Shown one piece after another: positions 1 to 7,452 of a stretch of DNA of 25,515 nucleotides. How positions within the stretch are numbered: position 1 is the stretch's first letter; each line of letters begins with the position of its first letter. The position numbers and the translations under genes are program-made. The notes below the pieces were generated by a model. That model was given only the letters and a program-made list of their open reading frames with translations. It was not told the DNA's origin and made no database searches. Source of the stretch: Candidatus Cibiobacter qucibialis (GTDB lineage: Bacteria; Bacillota; Clostridia; Oscillospirales; Ruminococcaceae); contig SAUS01000038.1 in assembly GCA_004000625.1 (NCBI GenBank), forward strand, positions 1 to 25,515, given 5' to 3'.

Positions 1-126
1 TGCCGCACCTCGCTCGCCGTATCGGCACTTAGAATTATGCGGTATTGCCTTAAATCCTGCTTGTGTTTGCGAAATATCCGTCATTTTCTTTGTTTTCAGA
101 TACACATTAAGAAGGAGGTTTGTACA

Positions 127-984
127 ATGGAAATGTGGTTTTCGGAATTTCATACCCCCGATGTAAAGCACAGCATCCGGGTCAACCGCCAGCTCTATTC
201 CAAACAGAGCGACTACCAGCGCATTGATATTTTTGAAACGCCGGAATTTGGCCGGGTGCTTACGCTGGACGGCAATGTCATGCTGACGGAGCGCGATGAG
301 TTCATTTACGATGAAATGATCACCCATGTGCCGATGTCGGTGCACAGAAGCGCAAAGGACATCCTCGTCATCGGCGCGGGCGATGGCGGCGTTGTGCGGG
401 AACTGACCCGCTATGACCGTGTGGAGCGCATTGACCTGGTGGAAATGGACCCCCAGGTTATTGAAGCTTGCCGCGCCTACCTGCCCGGCAACGCCTGCCG
501 TATGGATGACCGCCGCGTGCATATCTATTACGAAAACGCACTCAAGTTCATCCGCAAGTGTGAGGATGAATATGACCTTATCATTGTGGACTCCTCCGAC
601 CCGTTCGGCCCGTCGGAGGGGCTTTTCACCCGCGAATTTTACGGCAACTGCTATAACGCCCTGCGCGATGACGGCATTATGGTAAACCAGCAAGGCAGCC
701 CTTTCTATGCCGAGGATGCCACCGCCATGCAGCGCAGCCACAAGCGCATTGCCAGCACCTTCCCCATCAGCAAGGTGTATCAGGCGCACATCCCGACCTT
801 TGCTGCGGGCTACTGGCTCTTCGGCTTTGCCAGCAAAAAATACCACCCCATCAATGATATGGACAGTGACGCCTGGAATGCGCTGAACATGCGCACCCGT
901 TATTACACCACCCGGCTGCATGTCGGGGCGTTTTACCTGCCGGCGTTTTTGGAAGAGATGCTGCGCGAAGTGGAGGACCGTTGA
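127..984 (+). CDS. speE: Spermidine synthase (polyamine aminopropyltransferase)
   Basis: This 285-residue cytosolic enzyme moves an aminopropyl group from decarboxylated S-adenosylmethionine to putrescine to make spermidine. The N-terminal strand domain (about 1-60) is followed by a Rossmann fold with the nucleotide loop GAGDGG at 83-88, an acidic LVEMD at about 104-108, and the family signature DSSDPFGPSEGLF at about 155-167, whose aspartates bind and activate the amine. Length is normal for bacterial SpeE. The ATG at 127 was chosen over an upstream in-frame ATG at 37 because AAGGAGG (112-118) sits 8 nt before it and the family homology starts there. It overlaps speB by one base (TGATG) and so heads a polyamine operon. 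No speD is in the window, so the source of decarboxylated SAM must be elsewhere. An aminopropyltransferase with another amine specificity is possible. Confidence 0.93.
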   Translation: MEMWFSEFHTPDVKHSIRVNRQLYSKQSDYQRIDIFETPEFGRVLTLDGNVMLTERDEFIYDEMITHVPMSVHRSAKDILVIGAGDGGVVRELTRYDRVERIDLVEMDPQVIEACRAYLPGNACRMDDRRVHIYYENALKFIRKCEDEYDLIIVDSSDPFGPSEGLFTREFYGNCYNALRDDGIMVNQQGSPFYAEDATAMQRSHKRIASTFPISKVYQAHIPTFAAGYWLFGFASKKYHPINDMDSDAWNALNMRTRYYTTRLHVGAFYLPAFLEEMLREVEDR

Positions 985-1838
985 TGCTGCACCGCAATGT
1001 AGAAAACTTTATCGGCTGTGACAGCAGCTACCGTACCGCCGGCATTGTGCTGTACGGCGCGCCGTTCGATTCCACCACCAGCTACCGCCCCGGCGCACGC
1101 TTTGGCCCTGCCGCCATCCGCCACGAAAGCTATGGCCTGGAAACCTACAGCCCCTATCAGGATAAAGACCTGACCGACTGCAACGTGTTTGACAGCGGAG
1201 ATCTGGAGCTCTGCTTCGGCTCCAGCGAAAGCGCTCTGGTGGATATTGAATCCCGCGCGGCAGAGATCCTGCGGGATGGCAAGCTGCCCCTGCTTCTGGG
1301 CGGTGAACATCTTGTCACGCTGGGGGCTGTGCGGGCTGCCGTGAAAAAATACCCCGACCTGCACATCGTCCATTTTGACGCTCACGCCGACCTGCGGGAT
1401 GACTATCTCGGCGCACAGCTCAGCCATGCCTGTGTGCTGCGCCGCTGCCATGACCTTTTGGGCGATGGCCGCATCCACCAGTTCTGTATCCGCAGCGGCG
1501 ATCGGGAAGAATTCCAGTTTGCCGCCCGCCATACCGATATTCACAAGTTCGATTTCACCGGTCTGCAGGAATTGACCGATTGGCTGTGCCAGGCAAATGT
1601 GCCGGTTTACCTGACAATCGACCTTGACTGCCTGGATCCATCGGCATTCCCCGGAACCGGAACCCCCGAAGCGGGCGGAGTCAGCTTCTTGCAGCTGCTG
1701 GGAGCCATCCGCACCGTAACCAAAGCAAACATCATCGGCGCGGATGTGAACGAGCTGGCCCCCATGCTGGACCATAGCGGCGTTTCCACCGCAACTGCCT
1801 GCAAAGTGCTGCGTGAGCTGCTGCTGGCGCTGGACTGA
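984..1838 (+). CDS. speB: Agmatinase (ureohydrolase family)
   Basis: This 284-residue arginase/agmatinase-family enzyme is expected to hydrolyse agmatine to putrescine and urea, supplying the putrescine used by its neighbours. The binuclear manganese ligands are all visible: His109 in GGEH, Asp132/His134/Asp136 in FDAHAD, and Asp213/Asp215 in TIDLD; Glu229 lies in a PEAGG loop near the guanidinium site. The start is ATG 984, overlapping the speE stop as TGATG, with GGAGG at 972-976. An in-frame TTG at 981 is a less likely alternative. The overlap implies translational coupling. Substrate is inferred from context; formiminoglutamase or guanidinobutyrase activity is excluded only by the neighbouring genes. 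Confidence 0.92.
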   Translation: MLHRNVENFIGCDSSYRTAGIVLYGAPFDSTTSYRPGARFGPAAIRHESYGLETYSPYQDKDLTDCNVFDSGDLELCFGSSESALVDIESRAAEILRDGKLPLLLGGEHLVTLGAVRAAVKKYPDLHIVHFDAHADLRDDYLGAQLSHACVLRRCHDLLGDGRIHQFCIRSGDREEFQFAARHTDIHKFDFTGLQELTDWLCQANVPVYLTIDLDCLDPSAFPGTGTPEAGGVSFLQLLGAIRTVTKANIIGADVNELAPMLDHSGVSTATACKVLRELLLALD

Positions 1839-1888
1839 TCGAAGATCTGTACACCCTACATTCAAATAAAACATAAAGGAGTACCATC

Positions 1889-3148
1889 ATGAGCAAAGTT
1901 CTTGTTATCGGCTGCGGCGGCGTGGCCAGTGTAGCCATCTCCAAGTGCTGCCAGGTCAGCGATGTTTTTACCGAGCTGTGCATTGCCAGCCGCACCAAGT
2001 CCAAGTGTGATGCCCTGGCGGCAAAGCTGGCCCCCAACACCAAAACAAAAATCACCACCGCCCAGGTGGATGCCGATGATGTGCAGCAGCTGTGCGATCT
2101 TATCAACAGCTACAAGCCCGATCTGGTCATGAACATTGCCCTGCCCTATCAGGATCTGACCATCATGGATGCCTGCCTGGCCTGCGGCGTCAACTATATG
2201 GACACCGCCAACTATGAGCCGGAAAATACCGATGACCCGGAATGGCGCGCTATCTATGAAAAGCGCTGCAAGGAAGCAGGCTTCTCCGCCTACTTTGATT
2301 ACAGCTGGCAGTGGGCCTATAAGAAAAAGTTTGAGGATGCCGGCCTGACTGCCCTGCTGGGCTGCGGCTTTGACCCGGGCGTTACCCAGGCTTACTGCGC
2401 TTACGCCGCCAAGCATGAGTTTGACACCATCGACACCATCGATATCCTGGACTGCAACGGCGGCGACCATGGCTATGCCTTCGCCACCAACTTTAACCCC
2501 GAAATCAACCTGCGCGAAGTTTCTGCCCCCGGCAGCTATATGGAAAACGGCAAGTGGGTCGAGATCCCGGCCATGAGCATCAAGCGGGAATATAACTTTG
2601 ACCAGGTCGGTCAGAAGGATATGTACCTGCTGCACCACGAGGAAATTGAATCTTTGGGCAAGAACCTGCCAGACGTCAAGCGCATCCGCTTTTTTATGAC
2701 CTTTGGCCAGAGCTACCTGGACCATATGCGCTGCCTGGAGGATGTGGGAATGCTCTCCACCACCCCCATCAACTTTAACGGTCAGGAAATCGTACCCATC
2801 CAGTTCCTCAAAGCCCTGTTGCCGGACCCCGCCAGCCTGGGCCCCCGCACCAAGGGCAAAACCAACATCGGCTGCATCTTTACCGGCAAAAAGGACGGCA
2901 AGGATAAAACCTACTATATCTATAACGTCTGCGACCATCAGGAATGCTACCGCGAAGTCGGCAGTCAGGCCATCAGCTACACCACCGGTGTGCCTGCCAT
3001 GTGCGGCGCCTTGATGATGCTGACCGGCGAATGGACCAAGCCCGGCGTATATACCGTTGAGGAGTTCAACCCCGATCCGTTCCTGGATGCGCTGGACAAG
3101 TACGGCCTGCCCCGCAGCGAAAACCATAACCCTGTGCTGGTGGATTGA
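1889..3148 (+). CDS. Saccharopine dehydrogenase-like carboxy(nor)spermidine dehydrogenase
   Basis: This 419-residue NAD(P)H-dependent reductase probably condenses putrescine (or diaminopropane) with aspartate semialdehyde to give carboxyspermidine (carboxynorspermidine). The N-terminal Rossmann motif GCGGVASV is at residues 8-15. The rest matches the saccharopine dehydrogenase fold, including the long C-terminal substrate domain with the GCGFDPGVTQAY segment in its first half. AAAGGAG lies just before ATG 1889. The product is assigned from family plus context: the next gene is the matching decarboxylase, and no lysine-pathway gene is nearby. A 50-nt gap separates it from speB, and its stop overlaps nspC. 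True saccharopine dehydrogenase is the main alternative. Confidence 0.88.
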   Translation: MSKVLVIGCGGVASVAISKCCQVSDVFTELCIASRTKSKCDALAAKLAPNTKTKITTAQVDADDVQQLCDLINSYKPDLVMNIALPYQDLTIMDACLACGVNYMDTANYEPENTDDPEWRAIYEKRCKEAGFSAYFDYSWQWAYKKKFEDAGLTALLGCGFDPGVTQAYCAYAAKHEFDTIDTIDILDCNGGDHGYAFATNFNPEINLREVSAPGSYMENGKWVEIPAMSIKREYNFDQVGQKDMYLLHHEEIESLGKNLPDVKRIRFFMTFGQSYLDHMRCLEDVGMLSTTPINFNGQEIVPIQFLKALLPDPASLGPRTKGKTNIGCIFTGKKDGKDKTYYIYNVCDHQECYREVGSQAISYTTGVPAMCGALMMLTGEWTKPGVYTVEEFNPDPFLDALDKYGLPRSENHNPVLVD

Positions 3149-4359
3149 TGAACCAGCGGGATATGCGGCCGCCTTTTGCGGCACTCGGCGGAACCATCCC
3201 GCCGGAACTGGAAAAACTGCCTACCCCCTGCTACCTGCTGGATGAAGACGCCCTGACCCGCAACGCGGAAATTCTGGGCGGCCTGGCCCAGCGCACCGGC
3301 TGCAAGGTGCTGCTGGCCCAAAAGGCGTTCAGCAATTATGACTGCTACCCCCTGCTGGCGCCACACCTGGCCGGTACCGAAGCCAGCGGCCTGTTTGAAG
3401 CCCGCCTGGGTGCGGAAGAGATGCCCGGCAAGGAAGTCCATGTGTTCTGCGCGGCCTACCGTGCGGACGAAATGGATGAACTGGTGCAATACACGGACCA
3501 TATCGTCTTTAACTCCCCCGCCCAGCTGGCAAAGTTCGGCCCTGCCGCAAAAGCGGCAGGCAAAAGCGTGGGGCTGCGCATCAACCCGGAATGCTCCACC
3601 CAGGACGGCCACGCTATTTATGACCCCTGCGCCCCCGGCAGCCGCCTTGGCACCACCCGCGCCCAGTGGAACGCCGCAGTAGCGGCGAACCCCGCGCTGC
3701 CCAATTTGCTGGATGGCCTGCACTTCCACACCCTGTGCGAGCAGGACTCCGATGCGCTGGCCACGACGCTGGACGCTGTGGCCCAAAAATTCGGAGACCT
3801 GCTGCCTCGGATGCAGTGGCTCAACTTTGGCGGTGGGCACCATATCACCCGCCCCGGTTACGATATTGCCATGCTGGAACGCTGCATCACCCGCGCCCAG
3901 CAGGACTGGGGCGTGACGGTCTATCTGGAACCTGGCGAAGCCTGCGCCCTGAACGCGGGCTTCCTGCTCAGCCGCGTGCTGGATGTGGTGCAGAACGGCG
4001 ATACAACCATCGCCATTCTGGATGCCAGCGCCGCCTGCCATATGCCGGATGTGATCGAAATGCCCTACCGCCCGCCGCTGTTTGCTGCAGCCGAACCGGG
4101 AGAAAAACCCTGCACCGTGCGCCTTGCCGGGCCGACCTGCCTGGCCGGGGATGTCATCGGGGATTACGGCGTGGACGCCGTTCCCAACGTGGGAGATCTG
4201 CTGGTGTTCGGCGATATGGCAATCTATACCACCTGCAAAAATAATACCTTCAACGGCATGCCTCTGCCCGCTATCTTTGCCCGCGCCGCCAGCGGCACCA
4301 CCCGCAGCATCGTGTCCTTCGGCTACGAAGATTTCAAGTGCCGATTAGGCAAGAGATAA
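3148..4359 (+). CDS. nspC: Carboxynorspermidine/carboxyspermidine decarboxylase
   Basis: This 403-residue PLP enzyme of the alanine-racemase-fold decarboxylases removes the carboxylate from carboxy(nor)spermidine to give the free triamine. The Schiff-base lysine is Lys59 in LLAQKAFS. A glycine-rich phosphate-binding stretch NFGGGHH is at about 226-232, EPGEA at about 261-265, and the catalytic cysteine is Cys331 in GPTCLAGD. The C-terminal segment containing NNTFNGMPLP is typical of NspC. ATG 3148 overlaps the stop of the previous gene (TGATG); the in-frame TTG at 3145 is a weaker option. A terminator follows. Whether spermidine or norspermidine is made cannot be decided from sequence. Putrescine from SpeB makes spermidine the likelier product. 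Confidence 0.93.
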   Translation: MNQRDMRPPFAALGGTIPPELEKLPTPCYLLDEDALTRNAEILGGLAQRTGCKVLLAQKAFSNYDCYPLLAPHLAGTEASGLFEARLGAEEMPGKEVHVFCAAYRADEMDELVQYTDHIVFNSPAQLAKFGPAAKAAGKSVGLRINPECSTQDGHAIYDPCAPGSRLGTTRAQWNAAVAANPALPNLLDGLHFHTLCEQDSDALATTLDAVAQKFGDLLPRMQWLNFGGGHHITRPGYDIAMLERCITRAQQDWGVTVYLEPGEACALNAGFLLSRVLDVVQNGDTTIAILDASAACHMPDVIEMPYRPPLFAAAEPGEKPCTVRLAGPTCLAGDVIGDYGVDAVPNVGDLLVFGDMAIYTTCKNNTFNGMPLPAIFARAASGTTRSIVSFGYEDFKCRLGKR

Positions 4360-4377
4360 ATAAAAGAGTAAAATGAG

Positions 4378-4414
4378 CGCCTCCGCCCAACAAAGTCTTG
4401 TTTGGGCGGGGGCG
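4378..4414 (+). terminator. Terminator of the polyamine operon
   Basis: A long GC-rich hairpin has arms CGCCTCCGCCCAACAA and TTGTTTGGGCGGGGGCG around the loop AGTC, with one bulged T and one G-T pair. It starts 18 nt after the nspC stop. The following sequence is only moderately T-rich (TTTGTGCAATCTTTT). Position and stem strength support a factor-independent or assisted terminator. Confidence 0.75.
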
Positions 4415-4468
4415 TTTGTGCAATCTTTTGACAATGTATTGTCGCCGACTTGTGTTGCAGACCAGATA

Positions 4469-4636
4469 TCAAAAATATAAGCCCACCAAAAGTGCCAGCA
4501 CAACCGCCGTCATGCCCGACGCCTTGATGACTGAGTTGACGCCGATGGAACATAGCCAGAACATCGTGGGCAGCTGTTCTTTCCGCGTTTTGGGCAGGAC
4601 TTTACCCAGCAGCGTGCCCGGCAAACTACCTGGCAG
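4469..4636 (-). pseudogene. N-terminal fragment of a DUF554 membrane protein
   Basis: The - strand translation reads GTLLGK, then LPKTRKEQ, then a hydrophobic SIGVNSVIKAS...VVLALLVG segment and a stop. This matches, from memory of the family, the first about 55 residues of DUF554 (YqgA/YdfK-like) inner-membrane proteins, which normally run to about 220-230 residues. The frame stops right after the second hydrophobic segment, and nothing similar follows up to the nspC terminator. No ribosome site precedes it, and the apparent upstream start lies inside the yrbG terminator. It is read as a remnant. The other frames of 4415-4661 show nothing convincing. Confidence 0.5.
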
Positions 4637-4661
4637 CACCGCGCAAGACGGCTCTCCCCAC

Positions 4662-4692
4662 AAAAAAGGCACTGCCGTTTCCCGGCAGCGCC
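4662..4692 (-). terminator. Terminator of the MATE remnant-yrbG transcript
   Basis: On the - strand, arms GGCGCTGCCG and CGGCAGTGCC (10 bp, one G-T pair) enclose the loop GGAAA and are followed by six T. It lies 23 nt past the yrbG stop codon, a textbook factor-independent terminator. Confidence 0.9.
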
Positions 4693-4715
4693 CCAGTGAT
4701 TATTGTAATTAGCGT

Positions 4716-5675
4716 TTACATCGTAAACTGGATTGCACAGAAAGCTGCGTAAATGGCCAGCAAAATAATACCCTGTGCGCGGTTCATCTTACCTTTGACG
4801 AGGGCAGGTACTGTCATGATCAGCATGACGGCCAGCATGACCGGCAGGTCTAACACCAGGCTGGAGTTTACTCCGAACAGCGTCGAGCTCTGCGGGATGG
4901 TGAACGGAGCCAGCGTAACGGAAACACCGCTGACCAGCACGAGGTTGAAGACGTTTGCGCCGACGACGTTGCCAACGGACAAATCACTGTGACCTTTAAT
5001 CAGCGAAGTAATGGCCGTGACCAGCTCCGGCAAAGAAGTACCCAGCGCGACAAAGGTCAGGGCGATGACGCTTTCGGGCACGCCCAGCGCTTGGGCGATC
5101 AGCGTACCATTATCAACGAGCAGATTTGCGCCAACGGCGATGACCGCCGCACCGGCGACCAGCAGGATCAGCGTCTTGGACAAGGGGATCAGCTCTTCCT
5201 CTTCGGCGTGTTCCTCAGCGGGGGCGTTCTTCATCTGCCGGACGTTGGCGACCATGTAGGCCACGAACATTGCCAGCATGATAAAGCCCATCGGGCGGGT
5301 AAATTCACCGAAGCCGTAGGCAGCCACGCAGTAGATGGCGGCGGCGATAAAGAAGAAGATAACCGGCGTTTTCAGCGTCTTGGGGTCAACCTTGCCAGGG
5401 CGCACGGCAATCGTGATGGCTGCGATCAGCGCCGAGTTGCAGATGACCGAACCGATGGCATTGCCGTAGGCAATCTCGCCGTGGCCGGAAACCGCCGACA
5501 TCGTGGAAACCATGACCTCCGGCAGCGTTGTGCCGATGGAAACGACCGTCGCGCCAATCAGCAGCTCCGGCAGGTGGAAGCGCCGCGCCAGCGCAGATGC
5601 GCCGTCGACGAACCAGTCGCCGCCCTTAATCAGGAACAGCAGACCGACGATAAAAAGTAAAACAGGTACTAACAT
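4716..5675 (-). CDS. yrbG: Calcium/sodium antiporter of the CaCA family
   Basis: This 319-residue integral membrane exchanger probably exports Ca2+ in exchange for Na+ (or H+). It shows the two inverted alpha repeats of the family: GATVVSIGTTLPEVMVS at about residues 41-57 with GNAIGSVICN at about 71-80, and the matching LTFVALGTSLPELVTA with GNVVGANVFN in the second half. Between them is an acidic cytosolic loop (AEEHAEEEEL, about 154-163). About ten membrane segments can be counted and the length is typical. GGAGG precedes ATG 5675. It sits 17 nt downstream of the damaged MATE gene and is probably driven by that gene's promoter. A strong terminator follows. The ion pair is inferred from the family. 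Confidence 0.92.
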   Translation of the reverse strand: MLVPVLLFIVGLLFLIKGGDWFVDGASALARRFHLPELLIGATVVSIGTTLPEVMVSTMSAVSGHGEIAYGNAIGSVICNSALIAAITIAVRPGKVDPKTLKTPVIFFFIAAAIYCVAAYGFGEFTRPMGFIMLAMFVAYMVANVRQMKNAPAEEHAEEEELIPLSKTLILLVAGAAVIAVGANLLVDNGTLIAQALGVPESVIALTFVALGTSLPELVTAITSLIKGHSDLSVGNVVGANVFNLVLVSGVSVTLAPFTIPQSSTLFGVNSSLVLDLPVMLAVMLIMTVPALVKGKMNRAQGIILLAIYAAFCAIQFTM

Positions 5676-5692
5676 ACTTTTCCTCCATGTTT

Positions 5693-6327
5693 CTATTCTT
5701 CGCGTAAAGTGTGCGCCGGTGTCGGCGCATCACTGCGAAACGTCTTCAGCACGGACAGCCCCATAGGCAGCGCCAGCGCAAAAGCCAGCAGATCCGCGGC
5801 GGGCTGGGCGTACTCCACGCCTGCAAGCCCTAAAAGATTTGGCAGGATAAAGACGACCGGGATCAAAAACAATCCCTGCCGCGCGGCGGCCACCACCGAT
5901 GCTTGCCACGCGATACCGATGGTTTGCAGCAGCATCGTACACAGGACAATCCAGACCGTCAGCACCAGCGTCAGGCACTGCGCACGCAGCGCCGCTGTAC
6001 CGATAATCACAACGTCGGCATCATCCCGGAACAACTGGATCAGCTGCGGTGCGAAAGTGAAGGCCAGCACCGACAGCGCCGCCACCGTGCCACAGCCCAG
6101 GCGGATGCAGAAGTAGAACGCCTGCCGCACGCGGGTGCGTTTGCCTGCGCCGTAGTTTGTGCCGCACACTGGCTGGAAGCCCTGCCCAAAGCCAATAAGC
6201 GCCGAGTTTGCGAACATCGAGATACGGTTCACAACGCCCATCGCAGCAATGGCGGCATCCGCCGCCGCACCGGTGCTTGTGTCATATAGCGTACGCGCTC
6301 TTCCGCCGCCATAGCTGTTGTTTTCAT
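5693..6327 (-). pseudogene. MATE family exporter with an internal deletion
   Basis: Two parts of one MATE/DinF-type multidrug exporter lie in different frames. From ATG 6327, preceded by AAGGAGG, the frame reads MKTTAMAAEERVRYMTQAPV, which fits a MATE N-terminus. At a GCGGCGGCGG run (about 6260-6270) the homology switches frame to DAAIAAMGVVNRISMF, the start of the second MATE half, and continues to the normal C-terminus at 5693. An intact protein is about 450 residues, so roughly 200 residues (the rest of the first six-helix bundle) are missing. The C-terminal half keeps about five or six membrane segments but cannot be a working transporter alone. The intact promoter may still serve yrbG downstream. 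Confidence 0.85.
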
Positions 6328-6355
6328 CGTTGTACCTCCTTGCCGCAGCACTACT

Positions 6356-6384
6356 ATTGTACCGCAGCCGGGCAGGCAATGCAA
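6356..6384 (-). promoter_or_regulatory. Sigma-70-type promoter of the MATE remnant-yrbG unit
   Basis: On the - strand, TTGCAT (6379-6384) and TACAAT (6356-6361) are 17 nt apart. The predicted start is about 20-25 nt before the AAGGAGG and ATG 6327. Spacing and match to consensus are good. Confidence 0.75.
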
Positions 6385-6408
6385 CGAAAATCGCTGCTGT
6401 TTACGCAT

Positions 6409-6441
6409 AAAACCGGGGGCTTTGCGGCGGCCTCCGGTTTT
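6409..6441. terminator. Terminator-like hairpin between the MATE remnant and the recombinase remnant
   Basis: Arms AAAACCGG...GGC and GCC...CCGGTTTT pair over 12 positions with one G-T, around a 9-nt loop. The A and T ends make it symmetric, so it could act on either strand. It separates the divergent MATE promoter from the remnant at 6467. Confidence 0.6.
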
Positions 6442-6466
6442 ATGGTTTTCGTTTACTTCTGCATGA

Positions 6467-6664
6467 TGTGAATTCCGGCATACAGTTGTTTCTTTGCTGT
6501 TGCATAACGGGGTTGATAAAATTTCCGTGGCGGACTTTGTTGGTGATGACCCTGCAACCCTTGACCGTTACTATGCCCATCTTATCAATGATGGGAGGGT
6601 ACAGGCAGCAAACGCAATGAATTCCATCATTGGCTTTGCCGCCACGGAAATACCGGCTGAATAA
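6467..6664 (+). pseudogene. C-terminal remnant of a tyrosine recombinase
   Basis: The + strand frame ending at TAA 6662-6664 reads CEFRHTVVSLLLHNGVD, then VADFVGDD, then LDRYYAHL. This is the usual end of a tyrosine integrase: the HxxR-like box (here EFRHT), the helix that leads to LGH (here VGDD), and a YYAH with the nucleophilic tyrosine. A TGA at 6464-6466 closes the frame upstream, and the N-terminal core-binding and first catalytic parts are absent. It differs clearly from the integrase at 24024-25460, so it comes from a separate element. It ends 68 nt before the tRNA fragment, the position an integrase gene normally has next to its attachment site. Confidence 0.75.
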
Positions 6665-6684
6665 AAAATTGACTTGTTACCACG

Positions 6685-6728
6685 AAAAAAGAAAAAGAAC
6701 GGTAAAACCTGACGCTCTACCGCTCTTT
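6685..6728 (-). terminator. Terminator downstream of the tRNA-Met fragment
   Basis: On the - strand, AAAGAGCGGTA and TACCGTTCTTT pair (11 bp, one G-T) around a 13-nt loop, followed by TTTTTCTTTTTT. It begins 3 nt after the tRNA CCA. This is the natural terminator expected of a tRNA gene and marks the chromosomal side of the junction. Confidence 0.85.
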
Positions 6729-6731
6729 ATA

Positions 6732-6776
6732 TGGTTGCGGGGACAGGACTTGAACCTGCGACCTCCGGGTTATGAG
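6732..6776 (-). tRNA. 3' half of tRNA-Met (CAT), attachment-site scar
   Basis: Read on the - strand, the 45 nt give a 7-nt anticodon loop CTCATAA with CAT, the 3' anticodon strand CCCGG, a 5-nt variable loop, T stem-loop GCAGG/TTCAAGT/CCTGT, 3' acceptor strand CCCCGCA, discriminator A and an encoded CCA. The 5' half is absent: upstream sequence cannot pair with CCCGG, and no D arm or TGCGGGG acceptor strand is present. A broken tRNA whose homology starts at the anticodon loop is the usual product of site-specific integration by a tyrosine recombinase. The intact copy is predicted to lie to the right of the inserted DNA. CAT could also serve elongator Met or a lysidine-modified Ile tRNA. Confidence 0.88.
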
Positions 6777-7194
6777 AAATCCAAAATTTGTGTGTCACAG
6801 TGCCGTTTTGGTGAGTTTGGTGGTATTGCGTACCAAGGCTCGGAATAGATTCTGTCCCATGTGTACAAAAAGGTGCTATACGGTGCTGACCCGTTCCAAA
6901 CCCTTTTGGGGGCAGTTTTGGGGGCGAATTCGTGATACGGATTCTCGTCAGTATCGCTCAAATAAATGCGCAGCTTTGGTATCATTGAGAAATGCAGATA
7001 CCTACACCGCAGGGGTCTCGCAAGTGAAAAGCCCTATGAACCAGTATATAAGTTTTGTTCTCCATCAATAAGTTGTACACAAGCACCACTCCGCGGCACT
7101 CCTGCACACCGCCCTTGTCGCCGCGAGAAACGCCCCGATTTGCGGGAGTTCGCAGCCTATCGGCGCAGTGTACCGTCCCGCTAAATACCGCCCC

Positions 7195-7226
7195 AAAATC
7201 CCCGCTTTCCGGGGATTTTTTATTTT
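7195..7226 (+). terminator. Orphan factor-independent terminator
   Basis: AAAATCCCCG and CGGGGATTTT form a perfect 10-bp stem with loop CTTTC, followed by a T-rich run to 7226. The - strand side is A-rich, so it mainly faces rightward transcription. No + strand gene precedes it. Confidence 0.8.
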
Positions 7227-7249
7227 ACCACAAAGGCTTTTACCTAGAC

Positions 7250-7275
7250 TGGATTTCCCTGTACAGGTAAATCCA
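7250..7275. repeat. 26-bp dyad symmetry element
   Basis: The half-sites TGGATTTCCCTGT and ACAGGTAAATCCA are reverse complements at 12 of 13 positions with no spacer. It could be an operator or a recombinase-binding site. It is too short and T-poor to be a terminator. Confidence 0.6.
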
Positions 7276-7452
7276 ACACAAATAAATACTAAATAAAATA
7301 CTAAGATACTATCGTATCCTATCCGTAAAACACAAAAAGCAGGATTTTTCCCACTGTGGTTTTGCTGCGATTCGTACAACTTAACACCAGCGAGTACAAC
7401 TTACGATTGCACACAGTTGCTATCATGCGATATAATTTATTTGTCCACTTCG

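Larger units (their letters stand above)
6777..7452. other. Gene-poor junction region next to the tRNA scar
   Basis: No convincing protein gene is seen on either strand. Short open frames here lack ribosome sites and family features. The stretch holds a strong + strand terminator (7195-7226) and a 26-bp dyad (7250-7275). It includes a duplicated TTTTGGGGGC-type string at about 6903-6925. Confidence 0.6.

Noticed and set aside
3..32. Possible C-terminal end of an upstream gene, ending at TAG 30-32
   Set aside because: Only nine codons are in the window, another frame is open through the same bases, and nothing identifies the product.
37..126. Upstream extension of speE to the ATG at 37
   Set aside because: The extra 30 residues are Cys-rich with no SpeE similarity, and the strong ribosome site serves ATG 127.
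1862..3184. - strand open frame (440 codons) opposite the saccharopine-dehydrogenase-like gene
   Set aside because: It is an antisense shadow; the + strand gene has a Rossmann motif, ribosome site and operon context.
6733..6850. Intact tRNA gene
   Set aside because: No 5' acceptor strand, D arm or 5' anticodon strand is found next to the 3' half.
6966..7270. Small + strand frames between the tRNA scar and the GNAT gene
   Set aside because: They overlap each other in different frames, lack ribosome sites and run through the terminator and the dyad.
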